Assembly (NCBI RefSeq): GCF_000376785.1
Contig: NZ_AQXX01000107.1
Span: 1-64,000 of the forward strand
Reading direction: 5' to 3'
Length of the DNA: 64,000 nucleotides
Source: Hahella ganghwensis DSM 17046
Lineage (GTDB): Bacteria > Pseudomonadota > Gammaproteobacteria > Pseudomonadales > Oleiphilaceae
Shown here: piece by piece, positions 17,678-26,430 of the stretch
Layout: each line of letters begins with the position of its first letter
Numbering within the stretch: position 1 is the first letter of the stretch
Notes under the pieces: generated by a model
The model's input: only the letters and a program-made list of their open reading frames with translations
Told to the model about the DNA's origin: nothing
Database searches by the model: none
Position numbers and translations under genes: made by a program

Positions 17678-19030
17678 ATGGACTCCGAGAAATTTCCGCC
17701 AAGCACCGAATCCAATACAACAACCGCTCATGTCAGTGTGTTACTCATGGGCACATTACAATCAGCGTTATTGGCCTGTCTGCCATTACTGATTGCAAGC
17801 ACCCCGATGACGACATCATTGTGGTCCTGGCTGATTGGCGGCGGCTTGCTGGGGTTTGTCTTCTGCGGCCCGATCTGGGGCAAACTGACGGACCGATATA
17901 CCCCTGCCCGAACTCTTACCTGGACCTTTGCCGGTTTGACGACATCTCACTTGCTTCTGCTTGCGGCTGTCACCATTGCGATCATCAAACCAACCGCATT
18001 CTGGCCTATTCTGGGAGGATTGATTCTATCGCGCCTGGTCTACTCGCTGTTTGCCTCTGGGCTCTTTGGAGCAGCACAGGCCAGTGTCATAACGCCATAT
18101 CTAAATAATACGCGCAGCCATCTGGCACGGCTGAATGCCGCCAACCAGGCCGGGCGTTTGTTAGGCCCTCTACTTGTCGCTCTCTGTGCCTGGTATCACG
18201 CACTCTTGTCGCTCTATCTACTTGGAGTGATCTGCATTCTGGTGTCCTGGTCACTACTTTATCGAACGCATTATCTTTACCGAACGAATGAACGGAGCCG
18301 GATGAATAGCCCTTGTCAGGCGAAAGACCTGGCTTTGGAAACCGATTCCGAGCAGCAGCTCTCTGGAAACACCAACAAACAACACAATGTCAACAACGAG
18401 CGGATTGATTGGAGAAAAATGCTTCCTGAGCTTTCCATGGCGCTCTGCCTGACGTTCTTCCTGGGTACGATACAGTTTGTTTTGGGGCCTTACCTGCAAC
18501 ACCAATACGGCTTATCTCCGGAGGAGGCGACCCAACAATTAAGCCTTATGCTGGCTATGTCAGCTTTATCAATGGTCGTCACTGCTCTTGTCTTGATTCC
18601 GAAGCTTCAGGATCACGCCAAAAGTTATCTCATAATGATGCTACTGACTGTCTGTGTGGGCAGTATATTGCTGGGTAGCAGCGACAGTATTGCCATACTG
18701 CTGACAGGACTGATACTTGCCTGTGTGGGAGTGGCACTCATCACTCCCTACTACGGCCAACAGCTCAGGGACCGGTGGCCACTACGACAAGGTCTCATCG
18801 GAGGTATCCTGACCAGCGCTCACACCATTGGTTATGGTGTCGGCACTCTGGCTGGTGGTTTGCTTTTCCAGTACTTCCCCGACTACGCCCTCAGGATCTC
18901 CATGTTATTGGGTCCGACAATATTAGTTTTAACCTTGTGGCAATGTTCAAAAAACAGCATTTCGCCTCTTCCTGAGGCGCGCCAAAAACAATACACTATT
19001 GCTAATGTGAATGATTGTGATTTAAATTAA
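17678..19030 (+). CDS. MFS transporter, probable aerobactin exporter
   Basis: This encodes 450 residues with about 12 membrane helices. The MFS motif between helices 2 and 3 (PIWGKLTDRYTPART) and the helix 4-5 region with NAANQAGRLLGP fit drug/siderophore exporters. A hydrophilic loop of about 65 residues (near 205-250) separates the two halves. It is divergent from iucA and shares its Fur region, the position held by ShiF-type exporters in other aerobactin loci. Export of aerobactin is inferred from context. Confidence 0.82.
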   Translation: MDSEKFPPSTESNTTTAHVSVLLMGTLQSALLACLPLLIASTPMTTSLWSWLIGGGLLGFVFCGPIWGKLTDRYTPARTLTWTFAGLTTSHLLLLAAVTIAIIKPTAFWPILGGLILSRLVYSLFASGLFGAAQASVITPYLNNTRSHLARLNAANQAGRLLGPLLVALCAWYHALLSLYLLGVICILVSWSLLYRTHYLYRTNERSRMNSPCQAKDLALETDSEQQLSGNTNKQHNVNNERIDWRKMLPELSMALCLTFFLGTIQFVLGPYLQHQYGLSPEEATQQLSLMLAMSALSMVVTALVLIPKLQDHAKSYLIMMLLTVCVGSILLGSSDSIAILLTGLILACVGVALITPYYGQQLRDRWPLRQGLIGGILTSAHTIGYGVGTLAGGLLFQYFPDYALRISMLLGPTILVLTLWQCSKNSISPLPEARQKQYTIANVNDCDLN

Positions 19031-19058
19031 TATATTATCACTTATTAGCTGTCGTCAT

Positions 19059-19901
19059 ATGTCCGTTTCCCTTGAGTTTGATTCTGTCGCCTACCGCATC
19101 GGCCAAAAAACATTGGTGTCCGATTTATCACTGACCTTTCCGGCCGGATCGATCAGTGCTGTCATCGGTCCTAACGGTTCAGGTAAGAGTACATTTCTTA
19201 AACTGGCCAGCCGCCTGCTGTCGCCGAGTCAGGGAAACATTCAGTTGGGTGAGAAGCCCTTGAAGCATTACCGTCAACGGGAGCTTTCCCGCCAGTTGGC
19301 TCTGCTGCCGCAATCTGCGCCTCGGCCTCTGGGGATGCTGATAGAAGATCTGGTGGCGTGTGGACGGCACCCGCATCGCTCGGTACTGGGACGCCTGAGT
19401 CAGCATGACCAGGAAATGATTGACTGGGCACTCCAACTGGTGGATCTGGCCGACCGCCGCAAAGAACGGGTCGATGTTTTGTCCGGCGGCGAGATGCAGC
19501 GCGTCTGGCTGGCGATGATTCTGGCACAGGATACCCCCATCATTCTCCTGGATGAGCCAACTTCGTATCTGGATCTCAGCCACCAGTTCGAGCTTCTGGA
19601 GCTGGTGCAGGATATCAACCGCCAGCTCAACAAGAGTATTGTCTGGATACTGCATGATATTAATCAGGCTCTGCAGTTCAGCCATCAGATACTGCTCATG
19701 AAAAAAGGCTCACCTGCATTTTTTGGCACACCTGAGCAGTTGCTGGAGCTTCCTCTGCTTGACGAAACGTTTCAGCTTCATACAACCCGTGTTGAACTGC
19801 CTGACGGCAACACCTACTTGCATTGCCGCTCCAACAATTACCGTCCTCGTCAGGTAAGCAACAGTGGAAAACCTTCTCTGGAGAAAGTACGTTGCGATTG
19901 A
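19059..19901 (+). CDS. FhuC-like Fe-siderophore ABC ATPase
   Basis: This encodes 280 residues. It has the Walker A GPNGSGKST, Q-loop LLPQSAPRP, signature LSGGEMQRVW and Walker B ILLDEPTSYLDL, with the FepC/FhuC-type HDINQALQF switch. It energises uptake of ferric hydroxamate siderophore through the adjacent permease. Its stop TGA shares a base with the ATG of the next gene. The order ATPase, binding protein, permease is that of fhuCDB, which fits hydroxamate (aerobactin) import. Confidence 0.92.
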   Translation: MSVSLEFDSVAYRIGQKTLVSDLSLTFPAGSISAVIGPNGSGKSTFLKLASRLLSPSQGNIQLGEKPLKHYRQRELSRQLALLPQSAPRPLGMLIEDLVACGRHPHRSVLGRLSQHDQEMIDWALQLVDLADRRKERVDVLSGGEMQRVWLAMILAQDTPIILLDEPTSYLDLSHQFELLELVQDINRQLNKSIVWILHDINQALQFSHQILLMKKGSPAFFGTPEQLLELPLLDETFQLHTTRVELPDGNTYLHCRSNNYRPRQVSNSGKPSLEKVRCD

Positions 19902-20842
19902 TGGTTTTCCTGATATGCAGTCTGCTCATACTGAACTGTGGGCAGGTGTATGGCAGCGTTAGTGCTCAACATGCCATGGGCACCCTGGAACTGCCTTCTC
20001 CCCCCCAACGGGTTGTCGCTTTAAACTGGACAGCCGTAGAAATGCTGCTCAGCCTTGATGTCGTTCCGGTTGGTGTTGCCAGTATCAAGGGATACCGGCA
20101 ATGGCAGTCAAATCATCCGGAACTTCCTGAGGGTATCACCGAACTTGGCAGCCGCAGCCAGGTCAACCTGAAAGCCATTGCAGCACTGAAACCCGATCTC
20201 ATCGTTGGCTACCCCTGGCGACACCGCAGTGTATATGAAGCATTAAGCAAGATTGCCCCTACAGCACTCTTTCAACAGTATCCAATGTCGGGAGAAAAAG
20301 ACTTTCGTTATTTTGACGTCATGCAGAAAAACTTTGTGCAGCTATCCCGCCTGCTGGACAAGGAAGAAAAAGCGCACCTACTGATCAGACAAATGAGAGT
20401 TGATCTCGACAACGCACGCACTCGCCTGGCAGAAACCGGATTTACGGGTGAACAGATCGTCATCGCCAAAGCCATCGGCATGGGCCTGGGTGTCAGAGTC
20501 TTCAGTCCGGAATCACTGGCAGGAACAATTGCTTCAGAACTGGGACTCATCAACCGCTGGAAAACCTCCATTCCCGGTAGGGATTTTTCTCATATTCAAT
20601 TGCGTGAGCTGGCGGCATTCCAGGATACCCATATGTTTATGGTTGGCGGCCTGACTGACAATGCCCAACAACTCACCGACTCCTCTCTCTGGCCTCATCT
20701 TCCGTTTGTGAAAAGTCATAAACTGTACAGTACTCCACAGCTATGGAGCTTCGGTGGCCCAGTCAGTGCGACAAGAATGGCAACCACCATTACCCAAACC
20801 TTGATCGAACAAGCACCTCAATCAACAGGACAGGGGCTATGA
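19901..20842 (+). CDS. FhuD-like periplasmic siderophore-binding protein
   Basis: This encodes 313 residues. A signal peptide (MVFLICSLLILNCGQVYG) precedes the two-lobed TroA/FhuD fold; PQRVVALNWTAVEMLLSLDVVPVG is a typical entry, and ALKPDLIVGYPW and FGGPVSATRMA are also characteristic. The ATG at 19901 overlaps the ATPase stop; the frame opens at 19823 but starts there would lie inside the ATPase gene. It delivers ferric aerobactin or similar ferric hydroxamate to the permease. Confidence 0.9.
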   Translation: MVFLICSLLILNCGQVYGSVSAQHAMGTLELPSPPQRVVALNWTAVEMLLSLDVVPVGVASIKGYRQWQSNHPELPEGITELGSRSQVNLKAIAALKPDLIVGYPWRHRSVYEALSKIAPTALFQQYPMSGEKDFRYFDVMQKNFVQLSRLLDKEEKAHLLIRQMRVDLDNARTRLAETGFTGEQIVIAKAIGMGLGVRVFSPESLAGTIASELGLINRWKTSIPGRDFSHIQLRELAAFQDTHMFMVGGLTDNAQQLTDSSLWPHLPFVKSHKLYSTPQLWSFGGPVSATRMATTITQTLIEQAPQSTGQGL

Positions 20843-22815
20843 AGCTGACAAACGCTGTCTTCGCCGGCCTGACACTGCTTGGTTTACTGATTGCCGCCTC
20901 ATTTTGTCTCAATGATCAGTGCACCACAGTATTCCCGTTATTATTAACGAACAATGCTTACAGCCTGGATCAGGAGCTGTTTGTCACACTGACAATTCCC
21001 CGAACTCTGCTGGCCTGCCTGATTGGGGCGGCTATGGCCCTTGCCGGAAATCTGATTCAGCAAAGCCTGCAGAACCCTTTTGCCAGCCCAACCACCCTGG
21101 GCATCAATGCCGGCGCGATGGTGGGACTGATTGCGGGACAACTGATTTTTGCCAGTCTCACCCCCTGGGAGGCCTCACTCTGGGCCTTTGGCGGTGCGGC
21201 CATGACCGCTCTGGTGGTTTATGGGTTTGCTGCCTGGCTGGGGAGTAGTGCCCTCAATACCATTCTCGTGGGCATGGCATTATCACTCGCCCTGGGCGCA
21301 CTGACTTCCGGATTTATGCTGTTTTATGAAAACCGCCTGGATGGCATGTTTCTCTGGGGAGCCGGAACACTGCAACACCTGGAAACCCCGGACTTAATTT
21401 CCTACTCATTGCCACTGGGCATCTGTATTTTTCTGGGTATATTCACTGCCAGAGCCCTGGACTTATTCCATCTGGGCGATCAGACAGCCTCCTCACTGGG
21501 TGTATCCGTTGCCAAAATCAGGGGGCTGAGTCTACTACTTGCCACAATATTGGCCGGTCTGTGTATCAGCATTGTCGGTGTGATCAGTTTCGTGGGTCTG
21601 GTGGCTCCTCATCTGGCCAGGCTGTTTGGTGTTCGGAAGGCTGTTCACCACGCGGTTCTTACGGCTATTTTTGGTGCTGTCATGCTTTTGGCTGCAGACT
21701 TTCTTGCAAGAGTGGTAGGAGGTCATGACTTCCCGCTTCCAGCAGGGGCCATGACCACCATCATCGGCGGACCATTCCTGTTATGGATGCTATTGCGACT
21801 TTCCAAACAGAGAACACGATTGCCCGAAGCGCGCGAGGTGGGTCTGTCTCCTCTATTTGCGTGTCGCCCCGGCACTTTGCTCACCGTTCTGATAATCACG
21901 CTGGCAGGCTTACTGTGGCTTACCTCGCCGAATAGCAGTCTGGACTCCCCCATTGCCTATCTCTACGCTTACCGCTCAGCTGTCGCGGCACTGGCTGGCG
22001 CTGCGCTGGCGTGCTCTGGACTGATCTTTCAGGGGCTGTTAAGAAACCCTCTGGCCAGCCCCGATATATCAGGCGTAACCACCGTCGGCGTCCTGGTGGT
22101 GGTGATCACCTTGAGTTTTAGCCCGGATCTGAGCCGGATGGATTTTGCCTGGCTTTCGATGTTTGGCAGCTTATTGGTTCTTCCCGTGTTTTTCCTGTTA
22201 CTGCGAAGACCGGCCTATTCTCCGACTCATGTCGCCCTGGTGGGCATGACGCTCTCCGCTATCGCCGCCACCTTGAATACCTTATTACTGACTTTGGGAG
22301 CAAGTCAGGCTTCAGATGCACTTCTATGGTTGTCAGGTACGACCTATGGTGTCACTCAATCCCAATGGTGGCTGCTGGTTGCCCTGACAGTTCCGCTCAT
22401 CGGCTGGGTACTGCACCAGGCACGCCTGCTGGACATTCTGCAACTGGGCCCGGAATTATCCCAAGCACTCAATGTGACCGTTAAACGCCAGGGCCTGTTA
22501 ATGCTCGCAGCGGCTTGTGTGCTGGCTGCCGCCTCTGTGGCCGTGGTCGGTGGCATTGGCTTCGTTGGCTTGATGGCACCACATCTGGCCAGCATGTTGG
22601 GCTTATCCAATTATCGTCAGAAGATGGCCGGCAGCCTGTTGATTGGAGCCATATTGCTCATCGCAGCCGATGCGCTGGCCCAGTCAGTCATGTCACCGTT
22701 CGAACTCGCCGCCGGCATTACCACGGCAGTTCTGGGTGGCACCTATTTCGTCATTCTATTGCTGACAGGTAAATACCGGCAGCGCTTCTCATCCAATCCC
22801 AGCTTACCCAATTAG
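20839..22815 (+). CDS. FhuB-like fused Fe-siderophore permease
   Basis: This encodes 658 residues formed by two tandem FecCD permease halves with about 20 membrane helices in total. Each half has the family signatures: LQNPFASPTTLGINAGA and SFVGLVAPHLAR in the first, LRNPLASPDISGVT and GFVGLMAPHLA in the second. This fused form is diagnostic of FhuB. The ATG at 20839 overlaps the stop of the binding protein. It forms the inner-membrane channel of the first importer. Confidence 0.93.
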   Translation: MKLTNAVFAGLTLLGLLIAASFCLNDQCTTVFPLLLTNNAYSLDQELFVTLTIPRTLLACLIGAAMALAGNLIQQSLQNPFASPTTLGINAGAMVGLIAGQLIFASLTPWEASLWAFGGAAMTALVVYGFAAWLGSSALNTILVGMALSLALGALTSGFMLFYENRLDGMFLWGAGTLQHLETPDLISYSLPLGICIFLGIFTARALDLFHLGDQTASSLGVSVAKIRGLSLLLATILAGLCISIVGVISFVGLVAPHLARLFGVRKAVHHAVLTAIFGAVMLLAADFLARVVGGHDFPLPAGAMTTIIGGPFLLWMLLRLSKQRTRLPEAREVGLSPLFACRPGTLLTVLIITLAGLLWLTSPNSSLDSPIAYLYAYRSAVAALAGAALACSGLIFQGLLRNPLASPDISGVTTVGVLVVVITLSFSPDLSRMDFAWLSMFGSLLVLPVFFLLLRRPAYSPTHVALVGMTLSAIAATLNTLLLTLGASQASDALLWLSGTTYGVTQSQWWLLVALTVPLIGWVLHQARLLDILQLGPELSQALNVTVKRQGLLMLAAACVLAAASVAVVGGIGFVGLMAPHLASMLGLSNYRQKMAGSLLIGAILLIAADALAQSVMSPFELAAGITTAVLGGTYFVILLLTGKYRQRFSSNPSLPN

Positions 22816-22859
22816 GCGCCACCCGGGGATTCATGACTAAGCACGCATGTCTATAAATT

Positions 22860-22890
22860 TCAAACGCGAATGATTATCAACCCTAAGTAT
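22860..22890 (+). promoter_or_regulatory. Fur-like site before the IutA-type receptor
   Basis: GCGAATGATTATCAAC (22866-22881) matches one arm and part of the other of a Fur box. It lies about 40 bases before the receptor start. Confidence 0.5.
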
Positions 22891-22920
22891 TAATACTTTT
22901 CATCAAGCAGGAGTCAAGTC

Positions 22921-25221
22921 GTGACACGATCATCCCGACCATTGTTTAACAAGACCACCAAGGCGACAGGAATCGTTGCCATGGGCGTTATGCTTTCTGG
23001 CATTGCCATAGCAGAGGACGCCATTGTCATGGATGATGTATTCGTAACGGCCTCCCGAGCGGCTCAATCCATCTCGGAAATTCCGCAAACCGTGCAAGTG
23101 ATCGACAATGAACAGATTGCAGAGCAAGGCGCAACCGGAGCTTCTGTGGCAGATATTCTTGGTCGTCTGGTTCCGGGAATGGGGACCAGTACCCAGATAT
23201 CGACAGATTTTACCCAGACGATCCGTGGGCGCGATGTTCTACTGCTGATTGATGGTGTTCCACAGATTGAAAACCGAAATGTCAGCCGTCAGTTGAATAC
23301 GCTCTCCCCCAGCATTATCGACCGCATTGAAGTGATTTCCGGCTCCAGTGCCGTCTATGGGTCAGGGGGCGCTGGTGGCGTGATCAATATCATCACCAAA
23401 AAAGCACGCGAAGACGGCGTTCAGTTCACCACAGACATCGGTACGTCTATCACCGGTTCCACGCCGGAAAAGCGAATCAATAAATACAATGTTGGCCAGA
23501 CTGTCACCGTCAAAGAGGGTGATTTTGACCTGTTCCTGAACGCCAATTATGAAGAGCGTTACGGTAGGTACGACAGCGAAGGAAATCGCATTGCTCCCGA
23601 ACCAGCTCAAGTTGGGCGGGAAGATACAGAAACCCGGAACATTCTGCTAAAAGGTGGATATCAACTTAATGAAACACAGGATATTCAACTATCCGGGGAA
23701 TGGTTTCGTGATGATATGGATACCACTCATGGCCCGAATTACGGCCCTGGGGCTGCCTATATCACCTCCGGTGGTAGGATGTCTTTTCCCACTGAAGCTG
23801 TCGATGGTCTGAAGCTGGATGACCAGCCCTATAGTCACCGTGATGCCTATTCAGTTTCCTTTAACGACCAGGATACACTGGGGGGCAGTTTTCACTTACT
23901 GGGCTACTACCGCCAACGTGAATATAAGTTCTATCCATTTCCGACCTTCCTTCCTGATCTGCCAGGTTTAAGTGCGCTTAACCGGCTGGTAGTGAATCAA
24001 TCTGTCAGTGAGTCAGAAGTCTGGGGTAGTAAGCTGGTATTCGACACACCTGTACACGAGCAGGTCAACCTGGTGTGGGGCGCAGACTATGAGATTGAAA
24101 AAGGATCGCAGAAAGCCAAAAGTTACGACTCCGGCACGTTTCTCGCCTCCAATGGCCTTGAATACAGCCCCACCGGTCGCAGTTATGCTTACGGCCCGGA
24201 TGTAGAGACACAGACACTGGCAGGATTTCTACAATCCACCTACACACCAATAGATCCACTCACACTGCAGCTCGGTTTACGTTATGAAAAAATCAAACAG
24301 GATATCAGTGATTTCACGTCGCCCTATGAATCCCTGATTGACTATGCATACGATGATGCAGGCATGCCAGCCGCTTTTGCGCCGACAGAATTGGAAGGTG
24401 GCAAGGTCAATTACAATTCTCTGTTAGTCAACACCGGAGCCATCTACCGGATAAACCCTGAACATGAAGTATTCATCAACTACTCCGAAGGCTATGAACT
24501 GCCAGATACTGCACGGTTGCTGAGAAATGCCGTGGCGGAAGACAGCCAGCTTGTCGCCGTCACCGGAGGTGCGTATACGGCAATCGATGACATCAATCTT
24601 GATGCCATGAAAGTGAAAAGCTACGAGCTGGGATGGCGCGGTCAGTGGCAATCTGTTCAGTCAAGCGTGACTGCGTTTTATAACAAGTCGGATAAAACGG
24701 TGAAGTTCAATAGCGATTATTCCGTCGACATGCTGGAACAGCAGAAACGTATCTACGGTTTAGAAGCAACGCTTGATGTGTTTGTTACGGATAATATTGT
24801 CGCCGGCGCCACCTACGCGTTTACCGAGGGTCGTACCAAAGATGATGAAACCGGTACCTGGATCGATCTCGATGCCAGCGAAGTGGCTCCAGAGAAAATC
24901 ACGACCTATGTAGGGTATGTGAAGGATGACTACAGTTTGAGATTACAGGCGCTGAAGATTCAGGACTATGAAAAAGACGCTTCCATCAACGATACCACCG
25001 GAGAAGTGAGCACCATCAAGCCTATCGATGGTTACCTGGTAGTTGATTTGATTGGCCGGTTTAATCTGCCAGTAGGTGAATTGACAGCAGGTATCAGCAA
25101 CCTCTTTGACCGAGACTACAAAACTGTCTACTCACAATGGGCTGAAGCCACGTATGGCTCACCATCTGGGCTTAGCGCAGAGGGCCGGACACTAACTTTG
25201 GGATACTCTGTAACCTATTGA
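22921..25221 (+). CDS. iutA: TonB-dependent aerobactin receptor, IutA-like
   Basis: This encodes 766 residues from a GTG with AGGAG upstream. After a signal region come a TonB box (DDVFVTASR), the plug domain (LLLIDGVPQ, SSAVYGSGGAGGVINIITKK) and a 22-strand barrel ending in SVTY. The segments GYYRQREYKFYPFPTF, MKVKSYELGWR, RIYGLEAT and NLFDRDYKTVYSQ resemble E. coli IutA as I remember it. It imports ferric aerobactin across the outer membrane. It follows the FhuC/D/B-like genes and has its own Fur-like site. Confidence 0.88.
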   Translation: MTRSSRPLFNKTTKATGIVAMGVMLSGIAIAEDAIVMDDVFVTASRAAQSISEIPQTVQVIDNEQIAEQGATGASVADILGRLVPGMGTSTQISTDFTQTIRGRDVLLLIDGVPQIENRNVSRQLNTLSPSIIDRIEVISGSSAVYGSGGAGGVINIITKKAREDGVQFTTDIGTSITGSTPEKRINKYNVGQTVTVKEGDFDLFLNANYEERYGRYDSEGNRIAPEPAQVGREDTETRNILLKGGYQLNETQDIQLSGEWFRDDMDTTHGPNYGPGAAYITSGGRMSFPTEAVDGLKLDDQPYSHRDAYSVSFNDQDTLGGSFHLLGYYRQREYKFYPFPTFLPDLPGLSALNRLVVNQSVSESEVWGSKLVFDTPVHEQVNLVWGADYEIEKGSQKAKSYDSGTFLASNGLEYSPTGRSYAYGPDVETQTLAGFLQSTYTPIDPLTLQLGLRYEKIKQDISDFTSPYESLIDYAYDDAGMPAAFAPTELEGGKVNYNSLLVNTGAIYRINPEHEVFINYSEGYELPDTARLLRNAVAEDSQLVAVTGGAYTAIDDINLDAMKVKSYELGWRGQWQSVQSSVTAFYNKSDKTVKFNSDYSVDMLEQQKRIYGLEATLDVFVTDNIVAGATYAFTEGRTKDDETGTWIDLDASEVAPEKITTYVGYVKDDYSLRLQALKIQDYEKDASINDTTGEVSTIKPIDGYLVVDLIGRFNLPVGELTAGISNLFDRDYKTVYSQWAEATYGSPSGLSAEGRTLTLGYSVTY

Positions 25222-25234
25222 TTACTCTTCTCTA

Positions 25235-25278
25235 AAAGGCACTGAAGCACCTCTCTTTGCAGGTGCTTCAGTGCCTTT
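25235..25278 (+). terminator. Strong hairpin after the aerobactin receptor
   Basis: A perfect 18-bp stem, AAAGGCACTGAAGCACCT with its complement at 25261-25278, encloses an 8-base loop. It separates the aerobactin system from the second siderophore locus. The T-run is weak. Confidence 0.7.
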
Positions 25279-25415
25279 GAAGTTCCTATAAAGCATCACG
25301 CTTCCTGTCTCGCTCTTAGCTGCGATTAATTCCTCTTTTTCAGTATCCCGCTGCGACAAATGTCTATATGTCTTTCTCCAAAAAAACTGGGGATTAGGTC
25401 ATTTCTCCCATTTAC

Positions 25416-25434
25416 AATGAGAATGATTCTCATT
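25416..25434 (+). promoter_or_regulatory. Fur box before the second siderophore operon
   Basis: AATGAGAATGATTCTCATT is a perfect 9-1-9 palindrome and a near-ideal Fur box. It lies about 35-45 bases upstream of the ATP-grasp gene, so the whole following operon should be iron repressed. Confidence 0.85.
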
Positions 25435-25467
25435 ACTGTATAAGAACAATTTACAACTAATCACACT

Positions 25468-26430
25468 ATGAGGCTCCAAATGGAATTGATGATATTGTCC
25501 CATTTGCCGACCCGCGTCCTTGAAGAGGGAATACTCCCTGCGGCTATCGATATGAACGTCGGCGTGACAATACTGACTGATTGCGTTCAGGAACATGTAC
25601 TAAGGAGAGAGTCGGCATCCGTCTACGGAATCTGCAAAATGCTGGACTGTGACGTATTTAACCCTCTGTCCGTTGCACAGCTAATTTCTGTTCATAACCT
25701 CCCTGTTTCCGGAGTGATCGCCACCACTCCCAGTCTACAAACCAGTGCTGCCATTCTGGCCGAATACTATGGACTACCCGGCCCTTCCTGGCAGAACTCC
25801 CTGCTTTGTAGCAACAAACTTGCTCTTAGACGCAAATTGAATCCTGCGGATGAACTCGTCAAAGCCAAAATTATTCATCGGGAAAAAACTCAGTACTCCG
25901 AATTCCCCACTTCCTTCCCCCTTCTGCTCGAGTCTCTGGAAAGCGGTTCCGGGACTGAGAAGAAGATCGTCCGTAATACTGATCAGCTGGCTTCTTACCT
26001 CAAAACCCTGCATCAGGCTTATGCCATGATCGATGAGGTTCCAAATGGTGAACAATATATCCTTGAAGTCATGGGTACTCCGGACGAACTGATACTGCTT
26101 GGCGGCGTTAAGACAAACCATATTAATACTTCCGATCAATATGAGCGTTATCCAACCTGGATAAAAAACCCACCGGGAAGCCAGGAAATTCTGGCCATTC
26201 TGTCAACATTAAATCCAGGTCTTGGGCGTCACCATGTTGAGTATGTGGTGACGGATGATGAAGCCCAGATTCTGGAAATCCATAACGGTCTCAATAATGA
26301 TGAGATCTCGCTGTCACTGAATCTTCATCTGCAGGGTGATTTATTTAGAGAAATCATCAAACTTAGCCTGGGTGTACCGATCTCCCCTCTGGAATTGACA
26401 GAAACAGCCAATGAAGAGGTGACCGCATGA
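25468..26430 (+). CDS. ATP-grasp ligase of the second siderophore locus (PvsA-like role)
   Basis: This encodes 320 residues. The middle and C-terminal parts look like an ATP-grasp fold: a Lys-rich start of the ATP domain near SNKLALRRKL, EQYILEVMGTPDE, and the metal-binding end HHVEYVVTDDEAQILEIHNGLNNDEIS. Such enzymes form amide bonds between a carboxylate and an amine. In the vibrioferrin locus the first gene, pvsA, is also ATP-grasp and precedes an NIS synthetase, the same arrangement as here. A second ATG at 25480 has a better-spaced GAGG and may be the true start. It overlaps the next gene by 4 bases. Substrate unknown. Confidence 0.75.
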   Translation: MRLQMELMILSHLPTRVLEEGILPAAIDMNVGVTILTDCVQEHVLRRESASVYGICKMLDCDVFNPLSVAQLISVHNLPVSGVIATTPSLQTSAAILAEYYGLPGPSWQNSLLCSNKLALRRKLNPADELVKAKIIHREKTQYSEFPTSFPLLLESLESGSGTEKKIVRNTDQLASYLKTLHQAYAMIDEVPNGEQYILEVMGTPDELILLGGVKTNHINTSDQYERYPTWIKNPPGSQEILAILSTLNPGLGRHHVEYVVTDDEAQILEIHNGLNNDEISLSLNLHLQGDLFREIIKLSLGVPISPLELTETANEEVTA

